Source: Enterococcus hermanniensis
GTDB lineage: Bacteria; Bacillota; Bacilli; Lactobacillales; Enterococcaceae
Assembly: GCF_001885945.1 (NCBI RefSeq)
Contig: NZ_JXKQ01000002.1
Location: 62,001 to 126,000 of the forward strand
Direction of reading: 5' to 3'
Length of the DNA stretch: 64,000 nt
In this document: positions 57,186-64,000 of the stretch, piece by piece
Position numbering within the stretch: position 1 is the first letter of the stretch
Layout: each line of letters starts with the position of its first letter
Translations under genes and position numbers: made by a program
Notes under the pieces: model-generated
What the model was told of the DNA's origin: nothing
The model's database searches: none
The model's input: only the letters and a program-made list of their open reading frames with translations

Positions 57186-57698
57186 TTAATAATCCATCAA
57201 AGTTAAGATGTCATATCCTTGAATTTTATCTCGACCATGAAGTTCTTCTAATTCAATTAAGAAAGCACAACCAACAACAATCCCACCAAGTTGTTCTACA
57301 AGTTCAATTGTCGCTTTAATTGTTCCGCCAGTCGCTAATAAGTCATCCGTGATCAATACACGTTGGCCAGGTTTGATCGCATCGCGATGAATCGTCAAAG
57401 TATCTGTACCATATTCTTTTTCGTATTCTACTTCGATCACTTCACGAGGTAATTTGCCAGGTTTGCGAACTGGAGCAAAGCCTAAGCCTAATTCAAATGC
57501 TACTGGACAGCCCACGATAAATCCGCGTGCTTCCGGTCCTACGACCATATCAATTTGTTTTTCTTTTGCATAATTTACGATTTGTCTTGTCGCTTCACGG
57601 TAAGCTTCACCATCTGCCATTAGTGGTGAGATATCACGGAAGACGATCCCTTCTTTTGGATAGTCTGGGATACTGGCAATATAATCTTTCAAGTTCAT
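57186..57698 (-). CDS. apt: adenine phosphoribosyltransferase
   Basis: A 170-residue purine salvage enzyme making AMP from adenine and PRPP. The PRPP motif is [22 protein letters not shown] (about 118-139); [14 protein letters not shown] and [21 protein letters not shown] are family signatures. Length is normal. It follows recJ by 15 bases, the usual recJ-apt pair in Firmicutes. Confidence 0.97.
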   Translation of the reverse strand: MNLKDYIASIPDYPKEGIVFRDISPLMADGEAYREATRQIVNYAKEKQIDMVVGPEARGFIVGCPVAFELGLGFAPVRKPGKLPREVIEVEYEKEYGTDTLTIHRDAIKPGQRVLITDDLLATGGTIKATIELVEQLGGIVVGCAFLIELEELHGRDKIQGYDILTLMDY

Positions 57699-57713
57699 TT
57701 TGGTTGTTTCCTC

Positions 57714-59993
57714 CTAGCTTTTCAGCCAATTTCTAATAGTTTGAATATCATTCATCAACAAAAATTCTTCACTATCTATTTGCAGCACACGTTTTTGATA
57801 AATTTCGCTCTCTTCAAAAGCCCGAGCTTGTGGGGATGCGACCATTTTTAAAACGCCGTCGTCTATTGTAACAAATTTTAGCTCAGAAAACACGTGAATC
57901 ATGAATACTAATAATTTTTCTGGAATTCTTAAGTAATTTGAAACAATTTTTAACTTATATCGGATATCGACACTTGTTTGCTTATGGAAAAATTGATACA
58001 GTTTCGCAAACTGGTCGCGATTGGGCATTCCGTTTAGATACGATTCATCCGAACTATACAAATAAAGATATACACGTTCAAAATTCCCACCACGGATTAT
58101 TTCTTTCAATACTTCTTTCCGGTCTGGACAATCTAATACAATCAATTGATCATAATCTTGCCATAGAATGGTTTCATCATATAAAGTGATCGTCTCTTGT
58201 AACTCTTTAGCAAAAAATTTCTGACTCGCTTCTTGAAAAGCTAAATATAGTGGACGTCCGTTTTCAAGTTTTTGCTGCCACGTATATTTGGCGCGACGAT
58301 CAATAATTTGTAACCCTGATGAAGCAAAATCAATCAATCGTAATTGCACTTTCTTTTGACCGTTCCATTCATTGATTTCTAAATCACCTACAAAACGCGT
58401 TTCCGGTTGTTGTAATTCTTCGGCGACATCACCAAAGCCAAAACCAATTGCATCGAGTTGATTTCCTTCGTCTTTCAATGAAAATTTAACGTGCTGCTGG
58501 TCACCGCCGATACGTTTACAGAAATTCACATCTCCATTGACTAAAAAGTGTGGTGCAGGATTGTCTGTACCAAATGGCGCTAATACTTTCAACTCATCAA
58601 CAAATTTTAATTGAATATCAGAAAGCGCTAAATGTTCATCAATTAATAATTTGGGCCCTTGATCTAAATTGATTTGGTTTTTATCGATATACTCATTCAT
58701 GGACTGTTGCAATCTCACTAAATTAGCTGAAGGCATCGTTAAACCAACTGCTGCAGCATGACCACCAAAATGAGTAAATTCAGAGCGCATCGTATTTAGC
58801 ATGGCATACAAGTCTAACGCTTCAACGCTACGGCCGGAACCTTTAGCGACACCTTGGTCATCGATCGCTAATACGATTGTCGGATGGCCAGTTTGTTTTA
58901 AAATATTACCAGCCACGATTCCTAAGACTCCTGGATTCCAATTGCTCCCGGCAATCAAATGAACCTTGTCTTCTGGATTAACTAACGCTTTAGCTTCTTC
59001 AGTTATTTCCTGTACGATAGTTTTGCGTTCATTATTGATTTGATCCAATCTTTCTGCTAATCCATGAGCTATTTCCTCGTCAAAAGTTGTCATTAGTTCA
59101 ACAGCAGGATTGGGATCTCCTAATCGTCCGATTGCGTTTAACCGCGGTCCTAAACTAAAGCCGATACTAGTCTCATCAACTTTTTGAAGTTCAACACCAC
59201 TCACTTTTAATAATTCTAACAATCCTAAACGCTGTGTTTGTTTGATTGCTTGTAATCCTAATTTAACTAGATTGCGATTTTCGCCTGTCATAGAGACTAA
59301 ATCGGCTACCGTACCAATCGTAACCAAATCTAACATTTCCAATGGTACTTCTTCTAACAATGCCGTTGCTAACTTAAAAGCAACTCCTGCTCCTGCTAGT
59401 TCACCAAAGGGATAATGTCCTTGCGGATGTCGAGGGTGAATAATACAATAAGCATTCGGCAGTACTGGCGGCATTTCATGGTGATCAGTTACAATCACAT
59501 CTATTCCTTGGTCATTTGCATAATCGATAGCTTCATTACCAGCTACACCATTGTCTACGGTAATAATTAATTGAATGCCTTCGTTGATTTTTTCAGCAAA
59601 AAGTGCCTGATTGGGACCATACCCATGAATAAAACGATTCGGTAAAACATAGTGCACGTTCGCACCGATCATTTCTAACGTTTCTAACATAATCGATGTG
59701 CTGGTAATCCCGTCAGCATCATAGTCTCCGTAAATCAAGATTTCCTGCTCTTCCATGATAGCGGTTTGAATACGATCCACTGCTTTATCCATATCGTGCA
59801 TCAAAAACGGATCATGAAGTTCATCGAGATCTGCTTTCATCAATTTAGTAAAAGCGTCTAAGGTATGTATATTACGGTTCCATAAAAGTCGGATAAAAGT
59901 TTTGCTGTATCCTTGATTTAATAATTCGGTTTCAAAGGTTGAATCAATGGCTTCAGTTTCAATCACTTGCCAATCAAAATTAGATTTTTTCAC
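57714..59993 (-). CDS. recJ: single-stranded-DNA exonuclease RecJ (GTG start)
   Basis: A 759-residue 5'-3' exonuclease. DHH-family motifs are EILIYGDYDADGITSTS, ITVDNGVAG, VTDHHEMPP and, in DHHA1, FTHFGGHAAAVGLTM. A C-terminal domain of about 200 residues follows, as in other Firmicute RecJ. I start at GTG 59993, preceded by GGGAAG seven bases upstream, giving the N-terminus MKKSNFDWQ; the frame to 60038 has no site. Confidence 0.93.
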   Translation of the reverse strand: MKKSNFDWQVIETEAIDSTFETELLNQGYSKTFIRLLWNRNIHTLDAFTKLMKADLDELHDPFLMHDMDKAVDRIQTAIMEEQEILIYGDYDADGITSTSIMLETLEMIGANVHYVLPNRFIHGYGPNQALFAEKINEGIQLIITVDNGVAGNEAIDYANDQGIDVIVTDHHEMPPVLPNAYCIIHPRHPQGHYPFGELAGAGVAFKLATALLEEVPLEMLDLVTIGTVADLVSMTGENRNLVKLGLQAIKQTQRLGLLELLKVSGVELQKVDETSIGFSLGPRLNAIGRLGDPNPAVELMTTFDEEIAHGLAERLDQINNERKTIVQEITEEAKALVNPEDKVHLIAGSNWNPGVLGIVAGNILKQTGHPTIVLAIDDQGVAKGSGRSVEALDLYAMLNTMRSEFTHFGGHAAAVGLTMPSANLVRLQQSMNEYIDKNQINLDQGPKLLIDEHLALSDIQLKFVDELKVLAPFGTDNPAPHFLVNGDVNFCKRIGGDQQHVKFSLKDEGNQLDAIGFGFGDVAEELQQPETRFVGDLEINEWNGQKKVQLRLIDFASSGLQIIDRRAKYTWQQKLENGRPLYLAFQEASQKFFAKELQETITLYDETILWQDYDQLIVLDCPDRKEVLKEIIRGGNFERVYLYLYSSDESYLNGMPNRDQFAKLYQFFHKQTSVDIRYKLKIVSNYLRIPEKLLVFMIHVFSELKFVTIDDGVLKMVASPQARAFEESEIYQKRVLQIDSEEFLLMNDIQTIRNWLKS

Positions 59994-60051
59994 ACTATCA
60001 CTTCCCAACCGTATTAGTATAGCAAAAATAATTCCCACAAGAAAGAGAAGA

Positions 60052-60077
60052 AGACCTTAGTTTAGCTACCAAGGTCT
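60052..60077 (-). terminator. candidate terminator after the LapA-like gene
   Basis: AAGACCTT and AAGGTCTT pair around GGTAGCTAAACT on the minus strand, but the following CTTCTCTTTC tail is only partly T-rich. Confidence 0.45.
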
Positions 60078-60084
60078 TTCTTTA

Positions 60085-60513
60085 CTAATCATAATAATCG
60101 ATTGGATGTGTTGAAGAATTTTCAGAGGATTCGTTCGATTTAGCTGCGAGTGCCTGATCTTTTTCTTTTAATAAGCTCTCATAATTTGCTTTCAACACCG
60201 CAAGTTCATTTTCTTGTTCTCGCTGGAATTTAGCTTTTTCATCTGCTAATTTTTGTTCATTATTGACTTCGTATTCTTGAAGCGTTGTTTTCAGTTCTTT
60301 GATCTCTTTTCTTTGTTGAAAAAGTGTCGCACCGGACGTAAGAAAAACAACTACTGCCCCAATTAGTGCAGAACCAATAATCACCAATACTAAAGATAAA
60401 TAAACTTTTTTGACTAAAAAGTTTACAGGTATTTCTTGGCTATTTGAAAGTGCAAAAATCACGATAACTAAAACCAAAATAAATCCGAGAAAAACTTTCC
60501 ATTGTTTTCTCAT
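60085..60513 (-). CDS. LapA-domain membrane protein
   Basis: A 142-residue protein with two membrane segments (residues 7-23 VFLGFILVLVIVIFALS; 39-61 LSLVLVIIGSALIGAVVVFLTSG) with NSQEIPVNFLVKKVYLSL between, the LapA/DUF1049 signature. A cytoplasmic coiled coil follows (QQRKEIKELKTTLQEYE... KANYESLLKEKDQAL). LapA proteins act in envelope or lipopolysaccharide assembly in Gram-negatives; the role in Firmicutes is unknown. It is next to the SDR gene, nine bases away. Confidence 0.85.
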   Translation of the reverse strand: MRKQWKVFLGFILVLVIVIFALSNSQEIPVNFLVKKVYLSLVLVIIGSALIGAVVVFLTSGATLFQQRKEIKELKTTLQEYEVNNEQKLADEKAKFQREQENELAVLKANYESLLKEKDQALAAKSNESSENSSTHPIDYYD

Positions 60514-60521
60514 TTGCTTTC

Positions 60522-61310
60522 CTACTTCCTATTGAATAATCCACTCGCTAAAAAATCACCCAGATGCGGGAACAGATCATAAAAACGGCTAGCGCCTGAC
60601 ATAATCAATGGACGATTGATTTCACGAGTCGGTTTACCCATCTTGTTGACGATAACTTTGGCCAATTTCTGAGGATCTAAGACGATACTTCCTAAATTAT
60701 CTAAATAGCTACCACTTGGATCTGCTTTATCAAAAAATTCTGTTGCTATTGGACCAGGATTGATCGTAGTGACATAAACATTTGCTGGTCGTAATTCTAA
60801 ACGTAAGGCATTTGAAAAACCTAAAACTGCAAATTTAGTTGCTGAATAGACTGTCGATTTTGGCGTTGCCATCTTTCCAGCCATTGAAGCCACATTAAAA
60901 ATATGTCCACTTTGTTTTTCAACCATTGAGATAGCTACTTTTTGAGTAAAGTACATCATGCCTAACACATTGACATCGAACATTTTTTTAGCCACATCGA
61001 GATCAAAATCAACAAAATCTTCAAACAAACCAAATCCAGCATTGTTGACTAAGATGTCAATCGGGCCAACCTCATCTGAAATTTTTCCAAGTACTGATTC
61101 GACATTATCAGGGTCTGAGATATCTAATTGGAAAGCATATGCCTCTTTGCCGCTTAAGGCCTGACATTTTTCTTTGACTTGTCCAATCAAATTAATACGA
61201 CGGGCACAAGTTACGACAATTGCCCCTTGTTTTGCAGCCTCATAACAAATTTGTTCACCCAGTCCTGCTGAACCTCCCGTTACTACTACTACTTTATCGG
61301 TTAAATTCAT
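60522..61310 (-). CDS. short-chain dehydrogenase/reductase (YqjQ-like)
   Basis: A 262-residue classical SDR. The cofactor motif is VVTGGSAGLGEQI (residues about 9-21), then LVNNAGFGLF, and catalytic Ser-Tyr-Lys is in NVASMAGKMATPKSTVYSATKFAV. The cofactor-selective region TCARR favours NADPH. Substrate unknown. It sits between rnz and the LapA-like gene, as the yqjQ-rnz pair in Bacillus. Confidence 0.92.
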   Translation of the reverse strand: MNLTDKVVVVTGGSAGLGEQICYEAAKQGAIVVTCARRINLIGQVKEKCQALSGKEAYAFQLDISDPDNVESVLGKISDEVGPIDILVNNAGFGLFEDFVDFDLDVAKKMFDVNVLGMMYFTQKVAISMVEKQSGHIFNVASMAGKMATPKSTVYSATKFAVLGFSNALRLELRPANVYVTTINPGPIATEFFDKADPSGSYLDNLGSIVLDPQKLAKVIVNKMGKPTREINRPLIMSGASRFYDLFPHLGDFLASGLFNRK

Positions 61311-61353
61311 TCATTTCCCTTCTTTCGCTTAAAATGAGTGTTTAGATGGTCTT

Positions 61354-62277
61354 TTATGAAAAAGGCACTTCAAAGGTATCGAAGTCTTTGGCTACTTTTG
61401 TATTGGCAAAAACTTCTTGTGCTTCTAATTCGAGTTCTTTCGCTTCCTTCGCTAAATAGCGGGCTGAGATATGTGTTAAATACAATTGTTTCGCTTGAGC
61501 TTCTTTCGCAATTGTCGCAGCCTGCTGTGTCGTCGAATGAAAATAAGCTTTCGCTAGTTTTGCTTCATTTTTGTTGAAGGTACTTTCATGGACGATCACA
61601 TCGCTATCTTTGGCAAAAACACTAGATTTTGCTGTAAAACGAGTATCGCCAAAGATCGTTATGATTCGACCTTGTTTATTTTCGCCAACAAAATCTTTGC
61701 CATTGATTACTCGACCATCTTTTAGTGTAACTGTTTGACCTTGTTTTAATTTTCCATAAACCGGTCCAGCAGGGATATCTAACGCTGCTAATTTTTCAAC
61801 TTGCAACGTCCCCTCATGATCAGCTTCTGTTACACGAAAACCAAAACTATCAATTCCATGATCAAATAACATCGCCTCAACCGTAAATTGTTTGTCTTTA
61901 AAAATAACTCCTTCTTCAAGTTCAATAAACGCTAACGGATAAGTCAGATGTGTCTTGGTTACTTGAAGCGAGGTTTTAACATAATTTTCTAAACCCACTG
62001 GGCCATATATCTCAACTGGTTCTTCTCCCCCTTGGAATGAACGGCTACTTAATAATCCCGGTAATCCAAAGATATGATCGCCATGTAAATGAGTAATAAA
62101 AATTTTCTCGATTTTCCGAGGTTTGATATTTGTTCTTAAAATCTGCATTTGCGTGCCTTCTCCGCAATCAAATAACCAGATTGAATTTCTTTCATCTAAT
62201 AACTTCAATGCTAAGCTACTGACATTCCGATGTTTTGCTGGAACACCTGCGCCAGTTCCTAAAAATTCTAGTTCCAT
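61354..62277 (-). CDS. rnz: ribonuclease Z
   Basis: A 307-residue metallo-beta-lactamase-fold endonuclease that trims tRNA 3' ends. [16 protein letters not shown] at the start, the zinc motif [16 protein letters not shown] (HxHxDH), IFGDTRFTA and HESTF with later His ligands are typical. It lies in the same window as rnpB, the 5' end partner. Confidence 0.96.
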   Translation of the reverse strand: MELEFLGTGAGVPAKHRNVSSLALKLLDERNSIWLFDCGEGTQMQILRTNIKPRKIEKIFITHLHGDHIFGLPGLLSSRSFQGGEEPVEIYGPVGLENYVKTSLQVTKTHLTYPLAFIELEEGVIFKDKQFTVEAMLFDHGIDSFGFRVTEADHEGTLQVEKLAALDIPAGPVYGKLKQGQTVTLKDGRVINGKDFVGENKQGRIITIFGDTRFTAKSSVFAKDSDVIVHESTFNKNEAKLAKAYFHSTTQQAATIAKEAQAKQLYLTHISARYLAKEAKELELEAQEVFANTKVAKDFDTFEVPFS

Positions 62278-62362
62278 AGTTTCCCTGACTTTCTATCAAA
62301 TTAATTTCATTCTAGAAGAAAGTCACAGTTAGTGCAATCTAATTCTAAGAATATTTATACTT

Positions 62363-62899
62363 TTATTTTTCTTCTTCCCTTTGCGCCGAATCTGAATTCT
62401 TTGCCATTTCTTGTGCTTTTTTTACATCGGCTTCTACTTCTTCATATTCTAAACGAGTAATTTCGCCGCCTAGTTCCATCATGATTAGCTGATTCAAAGG
62501 CCGATTGTCTTCTTCTTCTGCGATGAGTAGTAGTGCCGTGTCGCCTTCACCGATTTTATCAATTAAGAATTCGAAAACACTATTTGCTTCACGAATTTCT
62601 TTCGCATCCCGAGTAGCACCAATCATTCCTCCGGTGAACCACCCAAGCAACACGCCGATGGGGCCTCCTAAAATTCCAACCATCATACCAATCAAGCCGC
62701 CAGTAGAACTTTTGTTATTGCCAGTAAAATCTAAGAAGTCTTCGATTTGGAACTTGTGCTCGCCATCATTTGAATGATGGATGACTGCCATCTGTTCACC
62801 TTTGACTGCTTTGGTCATGTGTAATTTTTTAGCTTTCGAAAAAGCTTCATAAGCCTTTGATTCCACATCAAAATTCATAATAATTACTCTTTTTTCCAT
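62363..62899 (-). CDS. small Gly-rich membrane-associated protein (DUF1269-like)
   Basis: A 178-residue protein. Central residues about 66-95 (STGGLIGMMVGILGGPIGVLLGWFTGGMIGATRDA) form a glycine-zipper membrane segment. It is flanked by a ferredoxin-like N-terminal part (VIIMNFDVESKAYEAFSKAKKLH) and a C-terminal half with GDTALLLIAEEED. The layout resembles the DUF1269 group, of unknown function. AAGGGGC precedes the ATG. Function not known. Confidence 0.75.
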   Translation of the reverse strand: MEKRVIIMNFDVESKAYEAFSKAKKLHMTKAVKGEQMAVIHHSNDGEHKFQIEDFLDFTGNNKSSTGGLIGMMVGILGGPIGVLLGWFTGGMIGATRDAKEIREANSVFEFLIDKIGEGDTALLLIAEEEDNRPLNQLIMMELGGEITRLEYEEVEADVKKAQEMAKNSDSAQREEEK

Positions 62900-63052
62900 T
62901 TTTATCGCCCCTTTTATTCTTTAAACTAAGTGTAGCAATAAAAAGAGCATTTGAGAAATAGAACGAGTCTTTTATCAGCTAATTTTATTATCTTCTCTTG
63001 ACTATAAAAAGTTTAAAACGCAAGGTATTTAGCATTTTTTGCCATTTCGCAA

Positions 63053-63087
63053 AAAAAAGAGAGCCAAAAGTATTATCTACTGGCTCT
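63053..63087 (-). terminator. terminator after the winged-helix regulator
   Basis: AGAGCCA and TGGCTCT pair around a 14-base loop (63060-63087), followed by C and eight T on the minus strand. Confidence 0.75.
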
Positions 63088-63094
63088 GCTTTTT

Positions 63095-63829
63095 TTATTT
63101 TGCTATTTTGATTTCTTCCATGATCCGATCATCGATAACGTAATGATCAAAAAAGACTTTAGAGAGTTGATAGCCTTCTCCCCAGTTTGTTCGAATAACA
63201 TCATATTCAACACCGTCGATTTTTAATTTGTTACGTAAATGCTTGATGATTGTAGACAGACGTGTCATGTGGCTCGCTGAATCGCTATCGCCCCAAATTT
63301 TAATCGCTAAGTCATTTCTGCTGATTGGTGCATCTTTTGTAGCAATCAGTGTACTTAACATTTCGCGCTCAGAACGCGTTAAATTCCATAATGGCAATGG
63401 ACGTTTTTCATAATCACTACGCTCTTCTTGAGTTTTGAAACCAAAACCAACTGAATAGATTGAATCTTTCGTTGTTTTTTCGGCTAATTTCTCTCTAAGG
63501 CTGCTGAGTGATTCTTCTTCAAGTAGCCACTCATCGATCCCTGAAGCTTCCCATTCCGCCTTTTCTTCATCTTGTGGGAAACTATCCGTTTTGCGGATAA
63601 TTGTAAATTTATTTCCGACAGCTTCTAAAATTATTGACAATTCTTGGTCTGAAACAGTTTCACTAATGATCAGCACATCAAAATAGCCCATTACTTCTGA
63701 TGGAATTTGTTCTGCTAATAGCATTGATAATATTTTTGATGAACTCAATACCTCAATGTTCAAACGTTGTAATTTTTCAACCAGTGGCCGTTCTACTAAA
63801 ATATTATGTGTTAAAATTAATACTTGCAT
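63095..63829 (-). CDS. orphan OmpR/PhoB-type regulator with a degenerate receiver domain
   Basis: A 244-residue protein with a C-terminal winged helix (about 150-220: LTRSEREMLSTLIATKDAPISRNDLAIKIWG, THLRN-type recognition helix TRLSTIIKHLRNKLK, GEGYQLS wing). The N-terminal part looks like a response-regulator fold (MQVLILTHNILVERPLVEKLQRLNIEVLSS), but the acidic pocket is absent and the phospho-acceptor place reads FDVLIISETV, with Ser where Asp is expected. No kinase gene adjoins. GGGGAA precedes the ATG. The 63830-64000 stretch upstream has no other gene I can support. Confidence 0.8.
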   Translation of the reverse strand: MQVLILTHNILVERPLVEKLQRLNIEVLSSSKILSMLLAEQIPSEVMGYFDVLIISETVSDQELSIILEAVGNKFTIIRKTDSFPQDEEKAEWEASGIDEWLLEEESLSSLREKLAEKTTKDSIYSVGFGFKTQEERSDYEKRPLPLWNLTRSEREMLSTLIATKDAPISRNDLAIKIWGDSDSASHMTRLSTIIKHLRNKLKIDGVEYDVIRTNWGEGYQLSKVFFDHYVIDDRIMEEIKIAK

Positions 63830-64000
63830 TAAATTATTCCCCTTTTTCTATCAAAAATAATAATCCAACTCATATCAGTCTGGAATATTTATCAATTAAT
63901 AATATAATTATCGCTTGGTACTTTCTAATATTACACTTGCAAAACATCATATGCTATAAAAAAGCTTATATTTTAGTAATCACAATTAGAATTATCAGTA

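Overview
The window is an AT-rich chromosomal segment of a low-GC Gram-positive bacterium in the order Lactobacillales, most likely an Enterococcus. Three things point there: a Psr-type LytR-CpsA-Psr gene beside an aroE-to-pheA operon, the EbsA-like protein next to fhs and csp, and a ypsC-rnpB-gpsB-ypsA / recU-pbp1a / nth-dnaD order shared with other Bacilli. I cannot fix the species. I see no prophage, insertion sequence, CRISPR array, tRNA or rRNA; this is core chromosome with strong strand bias to the minus strand.

Layout. 1-890: Psr-like LCP protein, cut by the left edge. 1002-9246: the aromatic amino acid operon aroE-aroF-aroB-aroC-tyrA-aroA-aroK-pheA (minus) with a long leader. 9277-12271: a TrpXYZ-type ABC transporter (minus) with its own leader. 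12306-16505: a membrane-anchored thioredoxin-fold-like protein, a PEP carboxykinase and RqcH. 16502-17542: an AI-2E family permease. 17657-29330: the pyrimidine operon pyrR-uraA-pyrB-pyrC-carA-carB-pyrK-pyrD-pyrF-pyrE with one PyrR attenuator. 29327-31517: CBS protein, lspA, rluD. 31719-36085: fhs, csp, ebsA, an RNase H-like gene and cls. 36226-39124: alaS behind a T-box. 39126-44007: assorted small genes, a DEAD-box helicase and a VanZ-RDD fusion. 44112-51876: HD hydrolase, THUMP methyltransferase, RNase P RNA, gpsB, ypsA, recU, pbp1a, nth, dnaD. 51987-55740: NADH oxidase and transketolase. 55760-57126: a LexA/SOS cluster. 57186-64000: apt, recJ, lapA-like, SDR, rnz, a small membrane protein and an orphan winged-helix regulator.

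The most interesting signal is a pair of related leader-peptide attenuators. The aro operon leader encodes a 20-residue peptide whose end is packed with Tyr and Phe (YYFSYF). The TrpXYZ leader encodes a 19-residue peptide with two Trp (WQNW). In both, QLN is at residues 10-12, the first aromatic codon is codon 14, the stop codon is followed at once by arm A of an A/B/C/D/E set of mutually exclusive stems ending in an intrinsic terminator, and a second terminator hairpin follows. They look like copies of one ancestral device re-tuned to different amino acids, and they couple aromatic synthesis and (probably) tryptophan import to ribosome stalling. Enterococcal amino-acid genes are more usually T-box controlled, as alaS is here.

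The second signal is a small, unrecognised membrane protein just downstream of lexA (56863-57126). One LexA-like box fills its promoter spacer and another lies at its expected start of transcription, so it is a candidate SOS effector in the place where bacilli keep yneA-type division inhibitors.

Several starts were moved inward to the codon with a good ribosome binding site. carA, lexA and cls probably use TTG, and recJ GTG.
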